Source: Synergistota bacterium
Lineage (GTDB): Bacteria > Synergistota > Synergistia > Synergistales > Synergistaceae
Direction of reading: 5' to 3'
NCBI GenBank assembly: GCA_023450745.1
Contig: JAEXGR010000070.1
Coordinates: 29,631-93,630 of the forward strand
Length of the DNA stretch: 64,000 bases
Every line of letters starts with the position of its first letter. The first letter of the stretch is position 1. Below, piece by piece: positions 51,732-60,278 of the stretch. The position numbers and the translations under genes are program-made. Under the pieces are notes generated by a model. That model had not been told where the DNA came from. It worked only from the letters and a program-made list of their open reading frames with translations, and did no database searches.

Positions 51732-52814
51732 ATGGACGCTTTTGATATTTTTGAAAACGAACCTGTTTTAGAAACAACGCCCAGGCTGACGCTGGAAGAC
51801 AAGCATATAAACGGACCGGCGGCCGCTCACAAGATCGAAGAGCTGCACACGCCCCTTTGCTTTGCCTTTACGTCCTTCTCCACCGGCAGCAGCGCGCTGC
51901 CAAACGTCATCGGCGTGACCTTCCCGGAGATAGAGGCCCGCTGCCGCGCGTCGCTGAAAATGTTTCGGCTGGCCGGACTGAAAAGCGGCGACTGTCTTCT
52001 CGTGACCTACCCGCCGCTGATAAATGTTTTTCCGGCGGAAGCGCTCGCGCGTCAGGGGCTAAAGGTACGTTTTCTGCGCCGCTCAAGCCGCGGCGCTTTG
52101 CTGGAATCATTAAGCGAAATAAAACCGGCGGCGATCATCGGGGAATCGTCATTTATACATTCAACGATGCTGGATGCGGAAAAGCTCGGGCGTCCGGAGA
52201 TGTTTTCCGAGGAGACGACGATTATCGCGGCGGGCGCGCCGATGAACATGAATCTGCTCGCAGAGGCGGAAAAGAGAAATATTCGAGTCCACGACCTGTA
52301 CGGCTGTCAGGAATTTGGCTGGCTGGCCTGTGACGGGTTGCTTCTGCGGGACGACATCTCCTTTGTTCCGGCTGGCGGCGTTAAGGAGAATAGTTTTGAA
52401 GTAGTCGTGGGCGGCCTCCCGACCGGCGACATTATGCCGTTTTCGCCAGGCGGCCACGTCTGCTGCCGGAGCGGAAAACTTATAACCTACAGAAGGCGGC
52501 GGGCTTCCGTCGAGCTAAACGTGATCGTGAAAGAATCAACGCTGAGCTCGACGGAGACGGTGAGGAGAACGGCGAGGAGCATCATGCGTTTAAAGGGCAA
52601 GAATGTTTTTGTGAGCCCTGACCTGGTAATCAAGTCAACTCGCACGGTCCTGGAATTGAAAAAATCCGCGGAGGAATGTCCCCCCCATTTGGAAAGTTTC
52701 TTGGTCTGCGGCGGTGAAAAGACTGAAATGTTTGACGCGATCGCCAGAGCGCAGCTGGATTACCAAAGAGATCACCGAGAAAGCGGCGTATGGGATAAAC
52801 ATGAGAGAATATAG
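51732..52814 (+). CDS. madH: acetate:ACP ligase (deacetyl-ACP activation), MadH-like
   Basis: 360 residues resembling a shortened AMP-forming acyl ligase. TSFSTGSSALPNVIGVTF corresponds to the phosphate-binding Ser/Thr/Gly loop and VHDLYGCQEFGWLACDG to the YGxTE region. In Malonomonas this protein re-acetylates the thiol-ACP with acetate and ATP so that MadA can act. The C-terminal lid domain appears reduced. No strong ribosome site is seen before the ATG, suggesting coupling to madD 22 nt upstream. The stop overlaps the mdcG frame. Confidence 0.8.
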   Translation: MDAFDIFENEPVLETTPRLTLEDKHINGPAAAHKIEELHTPLCFAFTSFSTGSSALPNVIGVTFPEIEARCRASLKMFRLAGLKSGDCLLVTYPPLINVFPAEALARQGLKVRFLRRSSRGALLESLSEIKPAAIIGESSFIHSTMLDAEKLGRPEMFSEETTIIAAGAPMNMNLLAEAEKRNIRVHDLYGCQEFGWLACDGLLLRDDISFVPAGGVKENSFEVVVGGLPTGDIMPFSPGGHVCCRSGKLITYRRRRASVELNVIVKESTLSSTETVRRTARSIMRLKGKNVFVSPDLVIKSTRTVLELKKSAEECPPHLESFLVCGGEKTEMFDAIARAQLDYQRDHRESGVWDKHERI

Positions 52815-53481
52815 ACGTCATGACATGCTTAATATATCATTTGCGGGCCGCAGCCGGATATTCTACGAGCTTATCGCTCAGAAGAGCGATATTCCGGTAA
52901 AGATCCTCAGCGACGTAATGTTGGTAAGGTATAACCGGTCATACATCCCCGCCATCGTGAGGCGCGGAGAACATGCGCCTTACGGCTTTCTCAACGTGGG
53001 CTTCTCCTGTCCCCAAACGTTTAACAACAACCGGGTCAGGATCGCCAGCACGGTAAAGGATGATGAGATCCTTGATTTGATTTCCCCATACGTTCTCCCC
53101 TTCTGCGAGTACGAGCCGCGAAACGGCTCTTTGCATGCGGCGAAGGACGTTGCCGGCCTGCCCGAAACAAGAAGCGGACAGGTCGGGATTGTCGGCTCGG
53201 CGGCAATGGAGATCGCCACGGGCTGCCATTATACTAACGGCGATTCCGACCTTGACATCATCATCAAGGACAGAAACCTTAACGAAATCTCCGAGACATA
53301 TACGAATCTTATGCAGATAGGACAGGCGCGCGGCGTAAGCGTCGACATCGAGATTCAACTGAAGAACGGCTACGGCATCAAAGCGCAGGAGCTTTTTATC
53401 GGCAGCCATACTTTACTGGGAAAAAGTCTGTTCGACGTTCAGTTGCTGGAACGCGCAGAGGTAATCAACTTATTACAATAA
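52801..53481 (+). CDS. mdcG: phosphoribosyl-dephospho-CoA transferase (MdcG-type)
   Basis: About 226 residues from the ATG at 52801 (an ATG at 52825 is an alternative; neither has a strong ribosome site). The nucleotidyltransferase motif Gly-Ser followed by SDLDIIIKD is in VGSAAMEIATGCHYTNGDSDLDIII. The N-terminal RRHDMLNISFAG is conserved in MdcG (RHD..). It attaches the triphosphoribosyl-dephospho-CoA precursor to MadE Ser30. The enzyme that makes that precursor (MdcB/CitG type) is not in the window. Confidence 0.9.
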   Translation: MREYRRHDMLNISFAGRSRIFYELIAQKSDIPVKILSDVMLVRYNRSYIPAIVRRGEHAPYGFLNVGFSCPQTFNNNRVRIASTVKDDEILDLISPYVLPFCEYEPRNGSLHAAKDVAGLPETRSGQVGIVGSAAMEIATGCHYTNGDSDLDIIIKDRNLNEISETYTNLMQIGQARGVSVDIEIQLKNGYGIKAQELFIGSHTLLGKSLFDVQLLERAEVINLLQ

Positions 53482-53499
53482 TATGAGGAGGAATATACC

Positions 53500-53709
53500 A
53501 TGGAAATCAAATCAAGGGTTCCGGGCAAAGTCGTACGGTATGAAAAGCAGGTAGGCGACGCAGTAAAGGTCAAGGACGTCGTCGTCGTGATGGAAGCGAT
53601 GAAAATGAAACAACTGGTTCCGTCCCCCGTCGAGGGAATCTTGAAGGAAATCAAGGTGGCTCCCGGAGAAAGGGTGCCGGCGGGGAAAGTTTTGGCGATC
53701 GTGGAGTAA
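53500..53709 (+). CDS. madF: biotin carrier protein of malonate decarboxylase
   Basis: 69 residues, a stand-alone biotinyl domain. The biotin site EAMKM places the modified Lys at residue 35. Upstream GKVVRYEKQVGDAVK and downstream PVEGILKEIKVAPGERV complete the barrel. It shuttles CO2 from MadC/MadD to MadB. Lacks the Ala/Pro-rich linker of fused carriers. It is the last gene, before a strong terminator; AGGAGGA precedes the ATG. Confidence 0.96.
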   Translation: MEIKSRVPGKVVRYEKQVGDAVKVKDVVVVMEAMKMKQLVPSPVEGILKEIKVAPGERVPAGKVLAIVE

Positions 53710-53717
53710 TCGTCGCA

Positions 53718-53754
53718 GCGGCAGTCTGCTCAACACGGACTGCCGCCGTTTTTT
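53718..53754 (+). terminator. mad operon terminator
   Basis: GCGGCAGTC / GACTGCCGC stem with an 11-nt loop and a TTTTTT tail, directly after madF; the convergent GNAT stop lies in the T-run. Confidence 0.92.
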
Positions 53755-54178
53755 ACGAATACTCCATCGGCCGGCGCTGCAGTATCAGCAGGCCGTCGCG
53801 CGGCTCGAAGCCCAGGCGGCCCATGAATTCCGTCAGCTCGCTCGTGTAGGTGACGATGACGGGAACGTTTTTAATGGCGGGATGGCCGAGAGCGTATTCC
53901 AGCAGCTGCGAGCCGATCCCCTTGCCCTGATAGTCGGGGTGGACGAGGATGTCCCACAGCGAGCCGCGAAAGACGAAATCCGTCAGCAGGCGGCAAAAGG
54001 CGATGAGCCTGCCGTTATGGCGGATGGAGAAGCACATGCTCGTGCCGTCCAGCATCTTCGCGATCTGCTCGAGGGAGCGGCTGCGGCCCCAGCGCGTAAA
54101 GCGGTAGAGGTCCTGAAGATCGGCGGGAGAGACGGCCAGTTTGCTGTCGTAGAAGCAGTATTCAGGATTTGATTTCAT
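53753..54178 (-). CDS. GNAT family N-acetyltransferase
   Basis: About 141 residues from the ATG at 54178 (GAAGGGA upstream, 17-nt overlap with the zinc-ribbon gene). The acetyl-CoA binding motif is VHPDYQGKGIGSQLLEYAL (about residues 80-98). The substrate is unknown; close relatives include small-molecule or protein amine acetylases. It is last of a leftward run with a zinc-ribbon and a DUF3084 gene. Confidence 0.9.
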   Translation of the reverse strand: MKSNPEYCFYDSKLAVSPADLQDLYRFTRWGRSRSLEQIAKMLDGTSMCFSIRHNGRLIAFCRLLTDFVFRGSLWDILVHPDYQGKGIGSQLLEYALGHPAIKNVPVIVTYTSELTEFMGRLGFEPRDGLLILQRRPMEYS

Positions 54179-54416
54179 CCGGCATCCCTTCCCTGATAAA
54201 GGCGTATCTTTTGTTGTCCGGCTTTGCCGCAAGCGCCATGCCGCCTACGATCTTGCGCAGGTCCCCGCGTCTGGTGTCTTTCGTGATCGTCAGTTCGAGC
54301 AGCTGTCCGGCCCCGCATTTGCTGCAGGTCCAGATGGCGCGCGCCGTGCCGCTCGCGTCCGGCGATCCGGCAAGCACTTTAAGCTCGCCGCATTTCTGAC
54401 AGGCTAAAATAAGCAT
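54162..54416 (-). CDS. small zinc-ribbon protein, unknown function
   Basis: 84 residues. Two CxxC pairs, CQKC (residues 6-9) and CSKC (about 31-34), form a probable zinc ribbon, followed by a helical tail. No family recognised. The start overlaps nothing upstream; its end overlaps the GNAT start by 17 nt. It may be coupled functionally to that enzyme. Confidence 0.75.
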   Translation of the reverse strand: MLILACQKCGELKVLAGSPDASGTARAIWTCSKCGAGQLLELTITKDTRRGDLRKIVGGMALAAKPDNKRYAFIREGMPDEIKS

Positions 54417-54486
54417 TAGAAATTACTTCTTTCCGGGAGCAGGCCCAGTCGGCATGCTCTCCTGCGTATTATCCGCGGGCTGCGGA

Positions 54487-55689
54487 TTACTTTAGGATAA
54501 ATTTTACCCTCAGAGGCCCTTCGCTGTAAATATCCCGCGCGGTAAGGATCTCCAGTTTGATGCTGTTTTTGCCCTGGGATATCTTATCCAGCGCCGTAAT
54601 GAACTCTCCCGTATCGATGGAGCCGACGTTGCCGGAGATCGGGTCGCGCAGCACGCCGTCGTTGACGGCCTTCTGGTTCAGCGACCGCAGGGCCTGGAAG
54701 ACGTCTTCTTCTATCTCGTGGCGCGGGGCGCCGGGCTCAAAGGTATGCGAATAGAGCAGCTGGTTTTCATGGTAAATCAGCCGCGAGCGGTGCGCCTCCA
54801 GCTGCGCCTGTACGGCCTCCCCCTCCACCGCGTTGCCGAGCGCCGTAAGGCGCAGCAGCCAGCGTCCGGGGCTGCGCGTCAGGCGGTCTCTGACCCTGGA
54901 GATGGATTCCGCCGTCACCGTCGGCAGTTTTACGGCCTCGGGGTCTTTGCCTCCGAAACGGTAGGCGAGCAGCGCGCGCGCCTCGCGGCGCAGCCGATCG
55001 ATGTACTGGTCCACCTGCTGCGCCGTAATGATGGAGTCGGCCAGCACGCCTTGGGCTAAGATCTCGCCCGTAAAGGCGGCGATGCGCCCCTCGCGCAGCC
55101 GCTGGATGCCTGATTTCAGCGATTCGGATTCTTCTTTGAGGGCTTTGACGGAGGCCGCGAGTTTTTTGCTTTCGGCAAGCAGACGGTCGTTTTCTTTTTG
55201 AAGGACGACCTGCTCGGCTTCCGTCTTGTCGCGCATCTCCGTCATCGCGGCGAGCTTCGCGCGGGTTTCGTTGAGGTTTTTCATACCTGTTTCCAGCTTC
55301 TCTTCGACCTGCTTCAGTTCATCTTCTTTCTCCGACAGGTCTCCGCGGCTCCGCAGGAAATCTATCTCCAGTCTGGACATGTCCTCTTCGTTCTTTTTAA
55401 GCTCCTCCCGCGTGGAGATCAGCTGGCGCTGAATGACCTGCATGCTGAAGAGCGCCGTGCGCACCTGCTCGGAGGCGGTGCTGAGGACGAGGATCGTCGC
55501 GATGGCGATGCCGACGCCGGTGAGCACCGAGATTATACGTGACGTGTATTTAGGGCGAATCTTTAAAAACGTGAGGCGTTTTTTGCCGAGCTTCATGCCG
55601 ATGACGTCGCCGGCCCATGAGACGAGAGCGCTGACGATGATCAGCGTGCCGAGCAGTATCCAATTTATATCGTGAAAAATCTCAAACAA
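54487..55689 (-). CDS. DUF3084 membrane protein with coiled coil
   Basis: 400 residues. Two N-terminal membrane helices (WILLGTLIIVSALVSWAGDVIG; IISVLTGVGIAIATILVLS) flank a conserved cytoplasmic GKKRLTFLKIRPKYTSR loop. Residues about 85-215 form a long coiled coil. The C-terminal domain (residues 220-400) matches DUF3084, known from cyanobacteria, Synergistota and some Firmicutes. Function unknown, perhaps envelope-related. Confidence 0.88.
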   Translation of the reverse strand: MFEIFHDINWILLGTLIIVSALVSWAGDVIGMKLGKKRLTFLKIRPKYTSRIISVLTGVGIAIATILVLSTASEQVRTALFSMQVIQRQLISTREELKKNEEDMSRLEIDFLRSRGDLSEKEDELKQVEEKLETGMKNLNETRAKLAAMTEMRDKTEAEQVVLQKENDRLLAESKKLAASVKALKEESESLKSGIQRLREGRIAAFTGEILAQGVLADSIITAQQVDQYIDRLRREARALLAYRFGGKDPEAVKLPTVTAESISRVRDRLTRSPGRWLLRLTALGNAVEGEAVQAQLEAHRSRLIYHENQLLYSHTFEPGAPRHEIEEDVFQALRSLNQKAVNDGVLRDPISGNVGSIDTGEFITALDKISQGKNSIKLEILTARDIYSEGPLRVKFILK

Positions 55690-55840
55690 TGAGTTACCTC
55701 GCTCTTAAAAGATTTTATGTGTCTCACATGTCATAACCCGGTTCTATTATACCAGATGCTTTTAATGAAAAACGGCGGTATGCAAATATATTACGCGAGA
55801 GAAAGCGGCCGGCCTTTGCGAACGCTTTCTCTCACGCCGG

Positions 55841-57058
55841 TTATTCGTATTTCAGCGCGTCGATCGGGTTGAGCAGCGAAGCCTTGTAGGCGGGATAGTA
55901 GCCGAACCCCACGCCGACCATCGCCGAGAAGACGAAGGCAAGCACGATCGACATCAGCGTGAAGACCGGCGGCGCGGAGGTAAATGAGGAAAGCGCGTAT
56001 CCCGCCGCCACGCCGAGCATGATCCCGATGGCGCCGCCGATCGTCGAGAGGACGACCGCCTCGATGAGGAACTGCACCCGGATGTCTTTTTCCGTAGCGC
56101 CGACCGCCATCCGGATGCCGATTTCGCGCGTGCGCTCCGTCACGGAGACGAGCATGATGTTCATGGTCCCGATGCCGCCGACGACTAGCGAGATGAAGGC
56201 TATCGAGCCGAGCAGCATCGACATGATCGTCGTCGTCTTGCGGCGCGCCTCCAGCATCTGCGAGACGTTGCGCACCGCGAAGTCGTCCGGATCTCCGGGT
56301 TTTATTTTGTGGCGCTCGCGCAGGAGGGCCTCGGTCTCGTTCTGTATGTAGGAGAGGGCCTCCATCGAGACGCCTTTGATGTAGATGTTGCCGATGCGCC
56401 CGGCGGTCTTCCAGCGCACGAGCCTTCTCTGCGCCGCGGTCAGCGGCACGAGGACGAAATCGTCCTGGTCGCTGCCCATCGCGGAGAGCCCCTTCGCTTC
56501 AAAGACGCCCACCACCGTAAAGGGGATCTTATTGATCCTGACCGCCTTGCCGATGGGGTTCTCGCCGGAAAAGAGCTTATCGACGACGGTTTGTCCGACG
56601 ACGGCGACCTTCGCCCCCTGGCGCACGTCGCTGGCGTTGATGTCGCGCCCCGACCCGAGGTTCCAGTCCTGTACGTAGGCATATTCTTTCGTGCTGCCGA
56701 CGACGCTGGAGCTCCAGTTGGTGTTTTCGTAGACGAGCGTCGCGGACATGTTGATCATCGGGGCCACGGCGTCCACGCCGGAGACCTCTTTTTCGATCGC
56801 CAGGGCGTCGTCATAGGTCAGGTAGCGCGTGACGCCCGTCGTCGAACGTCCCGGCCTGTCAGGGAAGACCATGATGAAGTTGCTTCCGAAGGACGATATC
56901 TGTTCGTCGATGCTTTTGTTGGCCCCCGCGCCCACCGCGAAGGCGGCAATGACGGCGGCGACGCCGATTATTATGCCCAGCGCCGTCAGCATGGAGCGGG
57001 TCTTGTTCCGGCGCAGCGCGGTCAGGGAGGCGGAAAATACTTCCGATACGGCGATCAT
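55841..57058 (-). CDS. MacB-type ABC transporter permease
   Basis: 405 residues. FtsX-like fold: N-terminal helix after LTALRRNKTRSMLTALGIIIGVAAVIAAFAVGAGA, a large periplasmic MacB_PCD domain (residues about 45-240), then three C-terminal helices with GGIGTMNIMLVSVTERTREIGIRMAVGATEKDI. Works with the ATPase gene that overlaps its start by 4 nt, and with the MFP and TolC proteins encoded upstream, as a tripartite efflux or export pump. Confidence 0.94.
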   Translation of the reverse strand: MIAVSEVFSASLTALRRNKTRSMLTALGIIIGVAAVIAAFAVGAGANKSIDEQISSFGSNFIMVFPDRPGRSTTGVTRYLTYDDALAIEKEVSGVDAVAPMINMSATLVYENTNWSSSVVGSTKEYAYVQDWNLGSGRDINASDVRQGAKVAVVGQTVVDKLFSGENPIGKAVRINKIPFTVVGVFEAKGLSAMGSDQDDFVLVPLTAAQRRLVRWKTAGRIGNIYIKGVSMEALSYIQNETEALLRERHKIKPGDPDDFAVRNVSQMLEARRKTTTIMSMLLGSIAFISLVVGGIGTMNIMLVSVTERTREIGIRMAVGATEKDIRVQFLIEAVVLSTIGGAIGIMLGVAAGYALSSFTSAPPVFTLMSIVLAFVFSAMVGVGFGYYPAYKASLLNPIDALKYE

Positions 57059-57795
57059 GCGACCGCCTCCTTCCGGGCGTCCGCGCGAGCCGCCTCCGGC
57101 ACGGCGCGTCTTTTTTCATTTATTTCGTCTTTCATGATCCGGCCGTCGCGGAAATGCAGGATGCGCTTCGCGTAGGCGGCGACGTCGTATTCGTGCGTGA
57201 CGAGGATGATCGTCATTCCCTCGTCGTTGAGGCGGCGAAACAGGGCCATGATTTCGTCGCTGGTCTTCGTGTCGAGGTTTCCCGTCGGCTCGTCCGCCAT
57301 CAGTATCGACGCGCGGTTGACGATGCCGCGCGCGATCGCCACCCGCTGCTGCTGCCCTCCCGACAGCTGCGAGGGTTCGTGGTAGAGGCGGTCATGCAGC
57401 CCCATCTCTATCAGCGCCTGTTTTGCCTTCTCGTGACGTTCCGCGCGCGGCACACCCGCGTAAAGCAGGGGCAGTTCCACGTTCTCCAGCGCCGTAGTTT
57501 TGGAGAGCAGATTGAAGCCCTGAAAGACAAATCCGATCATCCGGTTTCTGATGTGGGCCAGCTCGTCGGCATCCATCCCCGCGACGCTCACGCCGTCCAG
57601 GAGGTATTCGCCGCCGGTCGGGCGGTCGAGACAGCCGAGGACGTTCATCGTCGTCGATTTCCCCGAACCGGAGGGGCCCATCATCGCGACAAACTCCCCC
57701 TTTTCGACGCTGAGGTTCACGCCGTGGAGTATCTCTACCTCCTCACCCCCCAGCAGAAAACTCTTCTTGATATTCCGAAGTTCAACGAGGGCCAT
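57055..57795 (-). CDS. MacB/LolD-type ABC transporter ATP-binding protein
   Basis: 246 residues. Walker A GPSGSGKST (about 41-49), Q-loop FVFQGFNLL, signature LSGGQQQRVAIARG, Walker B ILMADEPTGNLD and the H-loop VTHE are all intact. The ATPase is separate from the permease, unlike E. coli MacB. ATG directly after the MFP stop (1 nt gap). Confidence 0.96.
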   Translation of the reverse strand: MALVELRNIKKSFLLGGEEVEILHGVNLSVEKGEFVAMMGPSGSGKSTTMNVLGCLDRPTGGEYLLDGVSVAGMDADELAHIRNRMIGFVFQGFNLLSKTTALENVELPLLYAGVPRAERHEKAKQALIEMGLHDRLYHEPSQLSGGQQQRVAIARGIVNRASILMADEPTGNLDTKTSDEIMALFRRLNDEGMTIILVTHEYDVAAYAKRILHFRDGRIMKDEINEKRRAVPEAARADARKEAVA

Positions 57796-57796
57796 C

Positions 57797-58987
57797 TCAG
57801 TTTTTCTCCTTAGGCACGACGATGCCCGTGATGACGCGCTCGCCCTCCTCGACGCCGGAAAGTATCTCGGTGTTCTGTCCGTCGGTAATGCCCTTTTCGA
57901 CCTCCATCTTGACCGGTTTTTTCTTATCCAGCGTATAGACGGCGGGCGCGGTCACCGCGGCGACGTTCTGTTTTCCCCCGCCGGGGCCGGGCGGTCCCAT
58001 CTCCGCGGGCTGGCCGCTGGAGGGTTTGAAGCGGAAGGCGCTGTTGGGAACGACGAGGACGTTTTCGCGGCTCTCAAGGATGAGCGAGACGTTGGCCGTC
58101 ATGCCGGGCAGCAGCTTGCCGTCGGGATTTTGTACCTTGACGATGACCGTGTAGGTGACGACGTTGTCGGTGGTCTCCGGCGAGAGGCGCACCTGCGTCA
58201 CCTTGCCCTCAAAGTTTTCCGCCGGATATGTGTCGACGTTGAATCTCGCCGCCTGTCCCTCGTGAACGCCGCCGATGTCGGCTTCGTCGACGTTGACCTC
58301 GACCTGCATCTGGGTAAGGTCGCGCGCGATTTCCGCGATGGACGGGGTCTGATAGCTGGCGGCGACGGTCTGTCCCTCTTCGACGTTCTTTGCGACGACG
58401 ACTCCGTCGACCGGCGAGTATATCCTCGTGTAGTTAAGGTTGATGCGTGACTTTTCCAGCGTCGCGCGGTACTGCGCCACTTTCGCCTCGGCGGCCGCGA
58501 GGTTCGCCTTCGCCTTGAGCCAGGTGCTGGTATCGGTATCGACGTCGGCCTTCGCGATGAGGTCGCGTTTCGCCAGCTCGCGGGTGCGCGCGAGGTCTTT
58601 GGCCGCCACGTCGAGCGCCGCCTGAGCGTTTAAAACGTCGGCCCGCGCGGAGGCCACGGTCGCCTCCGCCTGCGCCACCTCCGCCGCCTGCGTCGCGGAG
58701 TCCATCAGCGCGATCAGCTGCCCCTCTTTCACGCGGCTGTTGTAGTCAAAATAGAGTTCCTTGATCGTGCCGGATATCTGCGTGCCGACGTCTACCGTTT
58801 CGACCGGGTTCAGCGTGCCGGTGGCCTGAATCGTCGAGCGCAGGTTGGAACGCACGACGGGAACGGTCTTATACTGTATCTCGTCCTCCCGTGCGCTCCA
58901 CAGGTAGAAACCGCCCGCAGCCGCCACCGCCGCCGCGGCGAGGACCGCGGCGAATTTGAGTCTCCCGCCTTTTTTCAGTATTCTCAT
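57797..58987 (-). CDS. MacA-like periplasmic adaptor (membrane fusion protein)
   Basis: About 396 residues from the ATG at 58987 (GGAG 7 nt upstream; an ATG at 58999 is less well placed). One N-terminal membrane helix, the lipoyl half-motifs (GTQISGTIKELYFDYNSRVKEGQLIALMD; YSPVDGVVVAKNVEEGQTV) around an alpha-hairpin (residues about 95-170), then beta-barrel and membrane-proximal domains. It links the ABC pump to TolC. Contains a Pro/Gly-rich insertion near residue 345. Confidence 0.94.
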   Translation of the reverse strand: MRILKKGGRLKFAAVLAAAAVAAAGGFYLWSAREDEIQYKTVPVVRSNLRSTIQATGTLNPVETVDVGTQISGTIKELYFDYNSRVKEGQLIALMDSATQAAEVAQAEATVASARADVLNAQAALDVAAKDLARTRELAKRDLIAKADVDTDTSTWLKAKANLAAAEAKVAQYRATLEKSRINLNYTRIYSPVDGVVVAKNVEEGQTVAASYQTPSIAEIARDLTQMQVEVNVDEADIGGVHEGQAARFNVDTYPAENFEGKVTQVRLSPETTDNVVTYTVIVKVQNPDGKLLPGMTANVSLILESRENVLVVPNSAFRFKPSSGQPAEMGPPGPGGGKQNVAAVTAPAVYTLDKKKPVKMEVEKGITDGQNTEILSGVEEGERVITGIVVPKEKN

Positions 58988-58988
58988 T

Positions 58989-60257
58989 TTATTCTCCATA
59001 TTTCAGACCCCCCATGGCCTTCTCAAGGTCGAGCTGTGCCGTCTTGCAGTTGTAGAGGGCAAGCACTCTGTTCGCGGACGCCGTCGCGTAGCTGTCGACC
59101 GCGTCGGAAATTTCAAGGTTGTCGCCGACCCCGGCGGCGTAGCGTCCCTCGGCGAGGTCGAGCGTCGCCTTCGCGCTGCGCTCCGCCTCCAGCGAAGAGA
59201 TGAGCGATTCCTTCGCCTCGCGCAGCGCCTCCCAGGCTTTGCGCACTTCCAGCGTAACGCCGTTGGAGAGGCTCTTCATCTCGGCCTCCGCCGCGCGGAG
59301 CTCGGCGCACGCCTGCTCCACCTTGCCCCTCGTCAGGCCGCCGTCGGAGAGCGGCACGGAAAGCGACACCTTCGCGCTCCATTCGCCGCTGTCGAGGGGC
59401 GAAGAGCCGCCGATATCATAGCCGGCCGAGGCGGAGAGCGAGGGAGAGAGCCCCTTCATCTGCACCGTAAGGTTTGTAGCGGCATAGTCTACCCTTCTCT
59501 GCTTCGCGATAAGCTCCGGCCTCTGCGCCATCGCTTTTTTTACGGCTTCGTCCAGCGGCATGTTCCATTCTTCAAAATCAAGGATATCCACGACCTCCGC
59601 GATCTCCAGCATCGGCCGCCCGATCGCGTTTGCGAGCTCCGCCCGGAACTGTTCCATCGAGGCCTGGGTTTTGACGACCGCCAGCTTTGAGGCCGCGAGG
59701 TCCGCTTCGGCCTTTGTCACCTCGATCTTCGGCTTCGTCCCCACTTCGTAATAAGACTTTGCCCACTTAAGGCGTTTTTCAAAATTATCATAGCGGGTCT
59801 TGGCGACCTTATTTTCGCGCGCCGCGCGGTTAAGTCCGTAATAGGCGCTGTAGACGTCCTGAATCACGCTCTCGCGCGTGCTCTGGTAATCGGCCGCCGC
59901 CGCCTCTGTCGAGAGCTGCGCCCCTTCAACCTTCGCCTCGCGGCGTCCCCAGTCGCTGATCGACTGCTCCACCCTCACGTTGCCGGCATAGGAGCCGCTG
60001 TTGTTATCTCCCGAAAGGCCGCTGCCGCCGCGTGAATAGGAGCTGCCCGCCGAAAGCTGCGGGCGTCCCGCGGCGGCGGCCTGTCCGATCGTCGCCTGCT
60101 GCGCCGCGACCTTTTCCGCCGCGGCCAACAGGTCGGGGTTGTTCTTCATCGCGGAGGAGAGACACTCCTCGATCGTCAGCGGCGCCCCCCACGACGCCGC
60201 GGCGCAGAACATCAGCACCGCGCAGGCCAGCGGCCACCTTAATACAGCTATTTTCAT
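58989..60257 (-). CDS. TolC family outer-membrane efflux protein
   Basis: About 422 residues from the ATG at 60257 (GGAGAG upstream). The Sec signal ends near SWGA (about residue 25). Two internal OEP repeats of long helices are evident (TIEECLSSAMKNNPDLLAAAEKV; VKKAMAQRPELIAKQRRVDYAA). It forms the outer-membrane channel of the pump encoded by the next three genes, and shows that the host has an outer membrane. Confidence 0.94.
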   Translation of the reverse strand: MKIAVLRWPLACAVLMFCAAASWGAPLTIEECLSSAMKNNPDLLAAAEKVAAQQATIGQAAAAGRPQLSAGSSYSRGGSGLSGDNNSGSYAGNVRVEQSISDWGRREAKVEGAQLSTEAAAADYQSTRESVIQDVYSAYYGLNRAARENKVAKTRYDNFEKRLKWAKSYYEVGTKPKIEVTKAEADLAASKLAVVKTQASMEQFRAELANAIGRPMLEIAEVVDILDFEEWNMPLDEAVKKAMAQRPELIAKQRRVDYAATNLTVQMKGLSPSLSASAGYDIGGSSPLDSGEWSAKVSLSVPLSDGGLTRGKVEQACAELRAAEAEMKSLSNGVTLEVRKAWEALREAKESLISSLEAERSAKATLDLAEGRYAAGVGDNLEISDAVDSYATASANRVLALYNCKTAQLDLEKAMGGLKYGE

Positions 60258-60278
60258 GAGATACACTCTCCTTTTTTG

